DNA from: UBA4479 sp963974935
Lineage (GTDB): Bacteria > Pseudomonadota > Alphaproteobacteria > Rhodospirillales > Casp-alpha2
DNA: 64,000 nucleotides
Assembly: GCA_963974935.1 (NCBI GenBank)
Contig: CAXBEV010000003.1
Coordinates: 62,001-126,000 of the forward strand
Direction: 5' to 3'
Shown: piece after piece, positions 34,164 to 42,320 of the stretch
Layout of the letters: every line of letters begins with the position of its first letter
How positions within the stretch are numbered: position 1 is the stretch's first letter
Notes under the pieces: generated by a model
The model's database searches: none
Told to the model about the DNA's origin: nothing
What the model saw: only the letters and a program-made list of their open reading frames with translations
Program-made: the position numbers and the translations under genes

Positions 34164-34640
34164 ATGGCTGAATTCACGCATTTGGACGCAGACGGCAACG
34201 CCGTCATGGTTGACGTCGGCGACAAAGCCGCGACCGAGCGCACTGCGACCGCCAAAGGCAGCATCCTGATGGCGCCGGAAACCTTGGCCAAAATTATGGC
34301 CGGCGGTTTCAAAAAAGGCGACGTGCTCAGCGTCGCGCAATTGGCCGGTATTATGGGCGCCAAGCGCACCCCTGATTTGATCCCGCTCTGTCATCCGTTG
34401 GCGTTGACGTCCGTTAAAGTCGACCTCATTTGCGATCCGGACCGGCATGCCGTCGACATTGAGGCGACGTGCAAACTAAACGGCCAGACCGGTGTCGAGA
34501 TGGAAGCCCTGACCGCTGTTTCAGTTGCTGCGCTGACCGTGTACGACATGTGCAAGGCCGTCGATCGGGGCATGCGCATCACCGACGTGCGCCTGACCCA
34601 TAAAGCGGGCGGTAAATCTGGCGACTTCGAGGCCCCGTGA
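34164..34640 (+). CDS. moaC: Cyclic pyranopterin monophosphate synthase
   Basis: MoaC acts with MoaA in the first step of molybdenum cofactor synthesis. The 158-residue protein contains MVDVGDKAATERTATAKGSI, then KRTPDLIPLCHPL (the active-site PLCHPL), VEMEALTAVSVAALTVYDMC and LTHKAGGKSG. All are the family's core motifs. Its stop overlaps the moeA start, so the two are translationally coupled. Confidence 0.97.
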   Translation: MAEFTHLDADGNAVMVDVGDKAATERTATAKGSILMAPETLAKIMAGGFKKGDVLSVAQLAGIMGAKRTPDLIPLCHPLALTSVKVDLICDPDRHAVDIEATCKLNGQTGVEMEALTAVSVAALTVYDMCKAVDRGMRITDVRLTHKAGGKSGDFEAP

Positions 34641-35851
34641 TGCTGAGCATCGATGACGCGCTCGACAAAATTCGCAAAGCGATTCAGCCGCTGGCCGGCG
34701 AGGAAATCTTCGTCGCAGATGCACTGGGCCGCGTGCTCGCAGACGACATCATTGCTGACGTTTCGCATCCGCCTCAGGCGGTGTCGGCGATGGACGGCTA
34801 TGCGGTGCGCGCCGCCGACATTCCCACTGCCCCTACCGTGCTGACGCAGATCGGCGAAGCGGCGGCGGGCCATGCGTTTACCGGCACTGTCGGCAACGGC
34901 GAATGTGCGCGCATCTTCACAGGCGGCGCCCTGCCCGATGGTGCCGACAGCATTGTCATTCAAGAAGACACGACGATGGACGGTGACAAGATCACCATCA
35001 ACGAGGCCCCGAAACCTGGCGCTTGGGTACGCCCTGAAGGGCTCGATTTTGCGGCCGGAAAGACCCTGCTCGCTGCCGACACATTGTTGACGGCGCGGGA
35101 TCTCGGTTTGGCTTCTGCCGCAGGCGCCACATGGTTCCGTGTGCGCCGCAAACCGCGCATCGCCGTGTTGTCGACCGGCGACGAGGTGGTAATGCCGGGC
35201 GCGCCGCATCGGTCCGATCAGATTGTCAGCTCGAACTCTGTGGCGTTAATGGCGTATGCGCAAGTGCTGGGTGCCGAAGCTGTTTCGTTGGGCGTTGCCG
35301 AAGATCGCCCGGAAAGCCTGCGCGCCAAGCTCAAAGACGCGGCGGGATTCGATATGCTGGTGACGTCGGGCGGTGCCAGTGTCGGCGATCATGATCTGAT
35401 CCAGTCTGTCTTCGGGGATGAAGGCTTGGACTTAGGTTTTTACAAAATTGCTATGCGCCCAGGAAAGCCGCTGATTTTCGGCAATATCGGCGGCATGCAT
35501 TTATTGGGCCTGCCGGGTAATCCGGTCTCGACCGGGGTTTGTGCGGCGATTTTCATGCGTGCCGCCATTGAGTGCATGTTGGGCCTGCCGCCGCAGCCTT
35601 TGTATCAAGCGGCCCGTCTCGGCAGTGATTTGGGACCGAACGGTAAGCGTTTGGACTTTATGCGCGCCAGACTTACGCCGTCGGATACGGATTTGCCCAC
35701 CGCGACTCCGTTTGATCGCCAAGACAGCGCCATGCTCGCCGCCTTTGCCGACGCCGATTGCCTGATCATGCGCGAGATCGGCGCTGGGCCGGCGACCCAA
35801 GGCGATGTCGTCAAAATCGTTCCGCTCGGATTTTCGTCGCTGAAGTTTTAG
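34640..35851 (+). CDS. moeA: Molybdopterin molybdenumtransferase
   Basis: The ATG overlaps the moaC stop (TGATG); a GTG one codon earlier is also possible. The 403-residue protein has SAMDGYAVRAADIP, then AARIFTGGALPDGADSIV in near form (CARIFTGGALPDGAD), VLSTGDEVVMPG, SGGASVGDHDLIQ and LGLPGNPVSTGVCA. These are the MoeA molybdate-insertion motifs. It finishes the cofactor by inserting molybdate into adenylylated molybdopterin. Confidence 0.97.
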   Translation: MLSIDDALDKIRKAIQPLAGEEIFVADALGRVLADDIIADVSHPPQAVSAMDGYAVRAADIPTAPTVLTQIGEAAAGHAFTGTVGNGECARIFTGGALPDGADSIVIQEDTTMDGDKITINEAPKPGAWVRPEGLDFAAGKTLLAADTLLTARDLGLASAAGATWFRVRRKPRIAVLSTGDEVVMPGAPHRSDQIVSSNSVALMAYAQVLGAEAVSLGVAEDRPESLRAKLKDAAGFDMLVTSGGASVGDHDLIQSVFGDEGLDLGFYKIAMRPGKPLIFGNIGGMHLLGLPGNPVSTGVCAAIFMRAAIECMLGLPPQPLYQAARLGSDLGPNGKRLDFMRARLTPSDTDLPTATPFDRQDSAMLAAFADADCLIMREIGAGPATQGDVVKIVPLGFSSLKF

Positions 35852-35906
35852 AGGGTTGCGTTCGGCCCATCCGCGACACCTTCCCGCCCCCGCCTCTCCG
35901 CCCCCG

Positions 35907-36009
35907 CGCGTCATCCTGAACTTGATTCAGAATCAACCGCTGTGCAAACGCCCGGGGGTCGGTGGTTTCGCGCTGACGTAGATCCTGAATCAAGTTCAGG
36001 ATGACGCAA
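35907..36009. repeat. Family A element, full length, forward core
   Basis: Arms GCGTCATCCTGAACTTGATT and AATCAAGTTCAGGATGACGC enclose CGCTGTGCAAACGCCC...GTTTCGCGCTGACGT. It fills the first part of the 324-bp gap between moeA and lexA; the rest is the lexA promoter. Confidence 0.88.
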
Positions 36010-36061
36010 GGAGAGGATGACGCTGAGGCCTCAAAATGACGTTGATGCCGCACCATCCTAC

Positions 36062-36090
36062 TTGACATGAAAATAGAACTTAAGTAGAAC
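36062..36090 (+). promoter_or_regulatory. lexA promoter with LexA (SOS) box GAAC-N7-GAAC
   Basis: GAACTTAAGTAGAAC (36076-36090) is a perfect GAAC-N7-GAAC direct repeat, the alphaproteobacterial LexA operator. TTGACA (36062-36067) lies 8 bases before it and could be the -35 box, which would place the operator over the spacer and -10. This implies autoregulation of lexA, as known in the class. The repeat ends 85 bp before the start codon. Confidence 0.82.
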
Positions 36091-36175
36091 AATTAACGAT
36101 TGTTTTGTCTTTGTTCTTATTCTGATCCCGAAATGAACCACTATATTTGGGGATGTCGACCAAAGGAACCGCTAT

Positions 36176-36892
36176 ATGCTCACCCGCAAGCAGTATGAAC
36201 TTCTGATGTTCATTGACGAGTCTTTGAAAAAAGACGGCGTATCGCCCTCGTTCGATGAAATGAAGGAAGCGCTGGGCTTAAAATCCAAGTCCGGCATCCA
36301 CCGCTTGATCACCGGGCTTGAGGAACGTGGTTTTATCCGTCGCCTGCCACACCGTGCGCGCGCCCTCGAAGTCATGAAATTGCCAGAAAACTCGGCGGCG
36401 TCAGGTGTCGCAAAACCGGCGCCTAAGGCATCAACGTTCCAGCCCGAAGTGATCAAGGGTGATTTTGCGCTCGCAGGTGCCCGGCCACGGGCAGACGCCG
36501 AGGCGGCAGAATCCGTACAACTGCCGTTGTATGGGCGGATTGCTGCGGGCACCCCTATCGAAGCGTTGCGTGACCCCAGCAACTTTATCGATGTACCGGC
36601 GGCGATGATTTCCGGCGGCGATCATTACGCGCTTGAGGTCGATGGCGATTCCATGATCGAAGCCGGCATTCTGGACGGTGACACGGTGATCATTCGCGAA
36701 ACCGAAACCGCTGAAAACGGTGCCATTGTCGTGGCGCTGGTCGATGACGGTGAAGTGACCCTGAAGCGCTTGCGCCGCCGCGGCGATTCCATTGCGCTTG
36801 AGCCTGCGAATAAAGACTATGAAACCCGCATTTTTGGTCCCGATCAGGTCAAGGTGCAGGGTGTCCTAAAAGCCCTTTATCGCCATTATTGA
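36176..36892 (+). CDS. lexA: LexA repressor
   Basis: LexA represses SOS genes and cleaves itself when RecA is activated. The 238-residue protein starts MLTRKQYELLMFIDESLKKD, a winged helix with GLKSKSGIHRLITGLEERGF for DNA recognition. The S24 peptidase half has the Ala-Gly cleavage site in GRIAAGTPIEAL, the catalytic Ser in VDGDSMIEAG and the Lys in GEVTLKRLRR. The inter-domain linker is longer than in E. coli, as is usual in alphaproteobacteria. It overlaps the convergent comEC end by 7 bp. Confidence 0.98.
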   Translation: MLTRKQYELLMFIDESLKKDGVSPSFDEMKEALGLKSKSGIHRLITGLEERGFIRRLPHRARALEVMKLPENSAASGVAKPAPKASTFQPEVIKGDFALAGARPRADAEAAESVQLPLYGRIAAGTPIEALRDPSNFIDVPAAMISGGDHYALEVDGDSMIEAGILDGDTVIIRETETAENGAIVVALVDDGEVTLKRLRRRGDSIALEPANKDYETRIFGPDQVKVQGVLKALYRHY

Positions 36893-38991
36893 GGGTTGGG
36901 TCGCAGAACCCAAGGCCTACGTCCGCGCGTTCCGTTGACGGTCAGTATGCTTGGTCCGTTTTCATTGAACGTGACCGTATGCGTGCCGTATCGCCATAAA
37001 TCAAAACGATCAATTACGCCCCAAGGTGGCCGGCACAGTGTGCGCACCGGCACAAGGGCGATCACCATGTCGGCGTGACGGCAGTCTTCGAGCAGCGCGT
37101 CCGTAAATTTGGATACCGCAATCACGGCACCGGTCCTGCGCATGATACAGCCTGCGGCTTCACACCTGAGCCCGCCTGTCGTGACCTCCACATCGACCGG
37201 CCAGCGGTCCGCCACATCGCCGTAGCCGAGCCGTTGCGTCCAGCGCGCGGCCTCAAACCGTCCGGCCCGGCGAGTCGAGACCAATAACCCCTGCCCCGGT
37301 TCGTCAATCGCGACAACGCGCGCTTCGCCGTCGATGATGATGTGTGGCGTTTGCGCGAACACCGGGCCCAAGATGCCGAAGATGAATACGGGCACGCCGA
37401 GAAGCCGCCACCGAGTCTGCCATAGCGTCAACCAAAGGCCGCCAAACACCAACGGCAGCATCGACCACGCCGGCGGGGCGGTTATATCCGCGGTGCCGCC
37501 AGGCAAGCCCGAGACCCATGTCGCGCTGGCGAGAATCCATCGGAGCCCCAGGAACATCAGCGCCAACGGGAGCTCTTCTAAGCCAAACGGCATTGCCAGC
37601 ACTGACAATAGTCCGCTCGGCATCACCCAGAACGCCGCTAAAGGCACGGCCAGTGTGTTGGCGACGATGCCGAGCACGGCGACGTGTTGAAAGTGATGTA
37701 CCGCGAACGGCCCGGTCGCGGCACTGGCAATGAGGGTCGTCAGCACGACGCTGCCGACATAGCGGACTGTGTTCGAACTTAGCAGAGCGAGCGTCCCCTC
37801 GCCCTTTGGGGGTGGACCGTGCAGACGTCGTCGCTGTGCCAACCATGCATAGGCCGATATCAGCGCGGTCACGGCAGCAAACGACATTTGAAAGCCCGGC
37901 GACATTAGGCTTTCCGGCGCCAGCGCCAGCACAACCATCGCTGCCCAGGCGACGGTGCGAAGCGTCAGCGTGCGCCGGTCCATCAAAATGCCGGCGAGGA
38001 ACAGCCCGGTCATTAAGAACGCACGCTCCGTCGGCACCGTGAAACCTGCCAGCATGGCATAGCTGAACGCGGCCGGGATGGCGGCTGCCGCTGCAACTTT
38101 TTTGGCATGTAGCCTGAGCCCCAACCAGGGCATGGCGGCGATCAACAGCCTGATCCCACCGAACACCAACCCTGCAACGAGCCCGATGTGTAAGCCCGAA
38201 ATCGCCAACAGATGTGCGATCCCAGCATCTCGCATCGCTTGCAGGGTCGTGGCGTCAATGGCGCCCCGAAGGCCGGTTAGCAATGCGGCTGCAACTGCAC
38301 CTGGCGGTCCTCGGTCGCGGACAAGCACGCGCGTCGCAATGGATAGACGCAACGCTTCAACGCGGCGCGAAATCGCTTCCGCAAAGGTTTTGGCCGGTAT
38401 ATGCCCGATCCGCCTCGGCGCCCGCAATGAAAAGCCATACGCGCCGATTTTGAGGAAATATGCATGCCGCTGAAAATCGAACGCGCCCGGCATCACCGGC
38501 GGCGGCGGCGGACGCAATATGGCCAGCATCGACAAGCGATCCCCTGGTTTCGGCAGCGCTGCTGCGTCGCCCGCCACACGCACGGTGATGCGGATGCGCT
38601 CAGGCGTCGCTTCCGACAAGAGGTCGGGCGCCGCGACATCAATCAAAACCAGTTTCACCGCGCCCGGCGCCGGCGTCGCATGCCGAACGGTGCCTTCCAA
38701 TGTGAGCGGACCCAATTTGTGCGTTAAGACCGGCGCGCGGACGGTCTCCGTTCTCAGCGTTGCCGCCGTGAAGCCGAGCGATGCCGCCATCAAACCGAGC
38801 ATGAGCGCGCGGACGGCGTCATTTCTGCTGAGCAGACGAAGGATCAGCAGCGATCCGGCGGCGCCCAGCCCCCATCTCAGCGGCGGCTCAATCGGCAGCG
38901 CAAAATACGCCGCAATCCCGCTGGCAAACGCCACCGGCAACCACAAGGCCCATTGGCCCCGTTCTGCCAGAAGTATGTTTTGGATGCGCAT
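36886..38991 (-). CDS. comEC: ComEC/Rec2-family DNA internalisation protein
   Basis: The long open frame reaches into gltX on the other strand; the real start is probably MRIQNILLAERGQWALWLPV, giving 701 residues. It has an N-terminal soluble part between membrane helices, and the competence domain with ISGLHIGLVAGLVFGGIRLL, FTVPTERAFLMTGLFLAGIL and DRRTLTLRTVAWAAMVVL. The C-terminal metallo-lactamase-like part lacks an HxHxDH motif, as in other alphaproteobacterial members. It is placed between lexA and gltX, the usual location. It should be the channel for single-stranded DNA uptake, if the host is competent. Confidence 0.92.
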   Translation of the reverse strand: MRIQNILLAERGQWALWLPVAFASGIAAYFALPIEPPLRWGLGAAGSLLILRLLSRNDAVRALMLGLMAASLGFTAATLRTETVRAPVLTHKLGPLTLEGTVRHATPAPGAVKLVLIDVAAPDLLSEATPERIRITVRVAGDAAALPKPGDRLSMLAILRPPPPPVMPGAFDFQRHAYFLKIGAYGFSLRAPRRIGHIPAKTFAEAISRRVEALRLSIATRVLVRDRGPPGAVAAALLTGLRGAIDATTLQAMRDAGIAHLLAISGLHIGLVAGLVFGGIRLLIAAMPWLGLRLHAKKVAAAAAIPAAFSYAMLAGFTVPTERAFLMTGLFLAGILMDRRTLTLRTVAWAAMVVLALAPESLMSPGFQMSFAAVTALISAYAWLAQRRRLHGPPPKGEGTLALLSSNTVRYVGSVVLTTLIASAATGPFAVHHFQHVAVLGIVANTLAVPLAAFWVMPSGLLSVLAMPFGLEELPLALMFLGLRWILASATWVSGLPGGTADITAPPAWSMLPLVFGGLWLTLWQTRWRLLGVPVFIFGILGPVFAQTPHIIIDGEARVVAIDEPGQGLLVSTRRAGRFEAARWTQRLGYGDVADRWPVDVEVTTGGLRCEAAGCIMRRTGAVIAVSKFTDALLEDCRHADMVIALVPVRTLCRPPWGVIDRFDLWRYGTHTVTFNENGPSILTVNGTRGRRPWVLRPNPQ

Positions 38992-39036
38992 GGCGGCGCT
39001 TATGCGAGGTTTCAGTGGCTTTTTTGACCGCTTGGT

Positions 39037-39100
39037 CGTCATTCCCGCGAAGGCGGGAATCCATGACTGGGATGGGCCCCCGCCTTCGCGGGGGTGACGG
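39037..39100. repeat. Family B two-hairpin element
   Basis: CGTCATTCCCGCGAAGGCGG, GAATCCATGAC, then CCCCCGCCTTCGCGGGGGTG with ACG. It is in the divergent gap between comEC and gltX, which also has an AT-rich stretch (ATATATATGAT near 39189) that may be the gltX promoter. Confidence 0.82.
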
Positions 39101-39249
39101 GTGGTGTTTGTATCGCTTATCCGACCGTCCAACAATCCTTCGGGAAGATGTAACGCAGCCACGCAAAGGATGATGCTGCACTCGCGAAATATATATGATA
39201 GATAGGGCGCGTCGACGTGTCGTCGGCACCCCCTCGGACTGGAGACACA

Positions 39250-40662
39250 ATGCCCGTCGTTACCCGTTTTGCGCCCTCGCCCACTGGATTTCTGCACATC
39301 GGCGGTGCCCGCACGGCGCTGTTTAATTGGTTGTTTGCAAAGCACCATGAACAGTATGGCGACGGCGGCACGTTTTTGCTTCGGATCGAAGACACCGACC
39401 GCGCGCGCTCGACCGATGCGGCGGTCGCGGCGATTTTTGACGGGCTGTCGTGGCTCGGGTTGGATTGGGATGGCGAGGCGATCTCTCAGTTTGAACGCCG
39501 GGACCGCCACGTCGCTGTGGTCGACGCGTTGTTGGCCAAAGGCATGGCCTACAAATGCTATTGCAGCCAAGAAGAACTGGCCGTCATGCGTGAAAAGGCG
39601 CGCGCCAACGGCGATAAGCGGATGTACGACGGCACCTGGCGTGACCGCGATCCGAGCGAAGCGCCCGCCGGCATCAAGCCGGCGATCCGCCTGCGTGCGC
39701 CTCAAGAAGGCTCGACGATCATCGAAGATTTGGTGCAAGGCACCGTCGAAGTCGCCAACGAGCAACTAGATGATATGGTGCTGCTACGTGCGGACGGCAC
39801 GCCGACGTATATGCTCGCGGTCGTGGTTGATGACCACGACATGGGCATTACCCACGTGATCCGAGGTGATGATCACTTGGTCAATGCGTTTCGCCAGGTG
39901 CAATTGTTCAAAGCGATGGACTGGGATCTGCCTGAATTCGCACACATTCCGCTGATCCACGGTGCCGACGGTGCGAAGCTGTCGAAGCGCCACGGTGCGC
40001 TCGGCGTCGATGCTTATCGGGACATGGGGTATTTGCCCGAAGCGCTCAGAAATTATTTGATGCGACTGAGTTGGGGGCACGGCGACGACGAGATCATCTC
40101 GACCGAGCAAGCCATCGAATGGTTCGGGCTGGATGCCGTCGGGCGTGCGGCTGCGCGTTTCGATGTGCAAAAGCTGGAATCCGTGAATAGCCATTACATC
40201 CGCCAGACGGACGATGCGACGCTCACGGATTTGGTCTTGCCGCGACTGACAACTTTGCTCGACGGAAAGCTTGCCGAGGGGGCCGCCGGTCGGGTAAAAA
40301 TGGGGATGCCTGGGTTAAAAGAGCGCGCGAAGAACTTAAACGAACTAGCTGAAAATGCTATGTTTTATGCTATTCCGCGCCCGCTTCGGCTAAACGAAAA
40401 GGCCGAAGAAATTCTGGATGATGACGCGCGCCGTGCTTTGACGACGCTCAGCAGCGACCTCGCTTCCGTCGAGGATTGGCGCGCAGAACCCCTGCAAGAC
40501 ACCGCCAAGGCCTTCGCCGAGGCACAGGGCCTTAAGCTGGGGAAAGTTGCGTTACCACTCAGAGCCGCACTCACGGGCACCAACGTATCGCCCAGTATAT
40601 TCGACGTTATGGCCGTACTCGGCCGCGAGGAGACACTCGCCCGCCTGAAAGACGCGCTGTAA
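39250..40662 (+). CDS. gltX: Glutamate--tRNA ligase
   Basis: The start MPVVTRFAPSPTGFLHIGGA is at the class I signature (HIGG for HIGH); a longer frame is not needed. The 470-residue protein has TRTAL-type ARTALFNWLFAKHH, IRGDDHLVNAFRQVQLF and the KMSKS-equivalent GAKLSKRHGALGV. The C-terminal anticodon-binding part ends with RAALTGTNVSPSIFDVMAVL. Alphaproteobacteria often have two GluRS-like enzymes; this copy by comEC and gltA is the usual one. Whether it charges tRNA-Gln as well cannot be told. Confidence 0.96.
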   Translation: MPVVTRFAPSPTGFLHIGGARTALFNWLFAKHHEQYGDGGTFLLRIEDTDRARSTDAAVAAIFDGLSWLGLDWDGEAISQFERRDRHVAVVDALLAKGMAYKCYCSQEELAVMREKARANGDKRMYDGTWRDRDPSEAPAGIKPAIRLRAPQEGSTIIEDLVQGTVEVANEQLDDMVLLRADGTPTYMLAVVVDDHDMGITHVIRGDDHLVNAFRQVQLFKAMDWDLPEFAHIPLIHGADGAKLSKRHGALGVDAYRDMGYLPEALRNYLMRLSWGHGDDEIISTEQAIEWFGLDAVGRAAARFDVQKLESVNSHYIRQTDDATLTDLVLPRLTTLLDGKLAEGAAGRVKMGMPGLKERAKNLNELAENAMFYAIPRPLRLNEKAEEILDDDARRALTTLSSDLASVEDWRAEPLQDTAKAFAEAQGLKLGKVALPLRAALTGTNVSPSIFDVMAVLGREETLARLKDAL

Positions 40663-40756
40663 GCGTGCGGCTGGCTTAGCAATGAAGTGGTCATAAAGGC
40701 CGCGCGCATGTCGGTGTTCGAAGGACACGGCTGCGGAACAGAGGAGAGATGAAGAC

Positions 40757-42055
40757 ATGAGTAACGAAAGAACCTTTACGCTGACCGATAACCAGTCCGG
40801 CGACAGTTGGGATTTGCCGGTTATGCATGGCAGCATGGGCCCGGACGTCATCGACGTGCGTAAACTTTACGCCCAGACCGGTTGTTTCACCTATGACCCG
40901 GGATTCACGTCGACTGGCAGCTGCGAGTCCAAGATCACCTATATTGACGGTGATAACGGTGTGTTGCTGTATCGCGGCTATCCGATTGAGCAGTTGGCCG
41001 AGCACTCGGACTTTATGGAAGTCTGCTATCTGTTGCTGTACGGGAACCTGCCGACCGGCGGCGAGAAAGTAAAGTTCGAGCACGACATCACCTACCACAC
41101 CATGATCCACGAGCAGATGCAGACGTTTCTGCGCGGTTTCCGTCGTGACGCCCACCCGATGGCGGTGATATGCGGTATGGTTGGTGCGTTGTCGGCGTTC
41201 TATCACGATTCCACCGACATCAGCGATCCGAAGCACCGCATGATTTCGTCGTATCGGATGATCGCAAAGATGCCGACGATCGCGGCGCTGGCCTATAAGT
41301 ACAACCTGGGTCAGCCATATGTTTATCCGAAAAACAAGCTGCGTTACGCTGAAAACTTCCTGCACATGTTGTTCTCGAACCCGTGCGAAGAATACGAGAT
41401 GGATCCGGTTTTGGCCCGTGCCATGGACGTGATCTTGATTTTGCATGCCGATCACGAACAGAACGCATCGACCTCGACGGTGCGCCTTGCCGGCTCGTCC
41501 GGTGCCAACCCGTTTGCGTGTATTTCGGCGGGTATCGCCTCGTTGTGGGGCCCGGCGCACGGCGGCGCCAACGAAGCCGTGTTGAATATGCTCGAAGAGA
41601 TCGGTGATGCCTCACAGATCGACAAGTACGTCGAAAAAGCCAAAGACAAAGACGATCCGTTCCGCCTGATGGGCTTTGGTCACCGCGTCTACAAAAACTT
41701 TGACCCTCGCTCGCGTGTGATGCGTACCCAGTGCCACAAGGTGCTGGATGCGCTGGGCGTACATGACGAGCCGCTGCTCGAAATCGCGCTGCAGCTCGAA
41801 AAAATTGCGCTCGAAGACGAGTACTTCATCGAGAAAAAGCTGTACCCGAACGTCGACTTCTATTCGGGCATCATCTTTAAGGCGATGGGGATTCCGACGA
41901 CCATGTTCACGGCTCTGTTTGCCGTGGCGCGTACCGTTGGCTGGATCGCCCAATGGAACGAGATGATTGAGGATCCGAGCCAAAAGATCGGTCGTCCGCG
42001 TCAGCTGTTCACCGGTGCCGAGCAGCGCGAATACGTACACGTCGACAAGCGCTAA
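40757..42055 (+). CDS. gltA: Citrate synthase
   Basis: The 432-residue protein is a type II, hexamer-type citrate synthase. It has LPVMHGSMGPDVIDVRKLYA, FTYDPGFTSTGSCESKITYI, GVLLYRGYPIEQLAEHSDFM, LILHADHEQNASTSTVRLAGSS in parts, and the catalytic GPAHGGANEAVLNML and GFGHRVYKNFDPRSRVM. The last part has YPNVDFYSGI. GGAGAG lies ahead of the ATG. It condenses acetyl-CoA and oxaloacetate and uses the product of the pdh complex. Confidence 0.98.
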   Translation: MSNERTFTLTDNQSGDSWDLPVMHGSMGPDVIDVRKLYAQTGCFTYDPGFTSTGSCESKITYIDGDNGVLLYRGYPIEQLAEHSDFMEVCYLLLYGNLPTGGEKVKFEHDITYHTMIHEQMQTFLRGFRRDAHPMAVICGMVGALSAFYHDSTDISDPKHRMISSYRMIAKMPTIAALAYKYNLGQPYVYPKNKLRYAENFLHMLFSNPCEEYEMDPVLARAMDVILILHADHEQNASTSTVRLAGSSGANPFACISAGIASLWGPAHGGANEAVLNMLEEIGDASQIDKYVEKAKDKDDPFRLMGFGHRVYKNFDPRSRVMRTQCHKVLDALGVHDEPLLEIALQLEKIALEDEYFIEKKLYPNVDFYSGIIFKAMGIPTTMFTALFAVARTVGWIAQWNEMIEDPSQKIGRPRQLFTGAEQREYVHVDKR

Positions 42056-42074
42056 GACGCGCGATCTTCCTCTG

Positions 42075-42113
42075 TTAAAACGGCGCGTGGCCTCGGCTGC
42101 GCGCCGTTTTCTT
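42075..42113 (+). terminator. Rho-independent terminator after gltA
   Basis: AAAACGGCGCG, a loop of about 12 bases, CGCGCCGTTTT then CTTTTG. The stem has 11 pairs and ends in a T-rich run. Confidence 0.88.
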
Positions 42114-42178
42114 TTGTGCCGCCGGTCCTCGCCGGCGTCGTCCTGCCTCCGAGTGATCCGCCGTGCGGCCCCTCCTCC

Positions 42179-42282
42179 CCGCGTCATCCTGAACTTGATT
42201 CAGGATCTACCGCCTTACAAACGCCGATCGGTCGGATGGATCGCGCTGACATGATCCTGAATCAAGTTCAGGATGACGCAGG
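42179..42282. repeat. Family A element, full length, forward core
   Basis: Arms GCGTCATCCTGAACTTGATT and AATCAAGTTCAGGATGACGC enclose CGCCTTACAAACGCC...GATCGCGCTGACAT. It lies between the convergent gltA and lpxB. Confidence 0.88.
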
Positions 42283-42320
42283 GTGTAGGCTGGAGCGCCG
42301 GGACGGTGTGACGACGAGGC

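Noticed and set aside
38992..39765. Long N-terminal extension of comEC
   Set aside because: It is antisense to gltX and crosses a family B repeat; the ComEC fold starts at MRIQNILLAERG.
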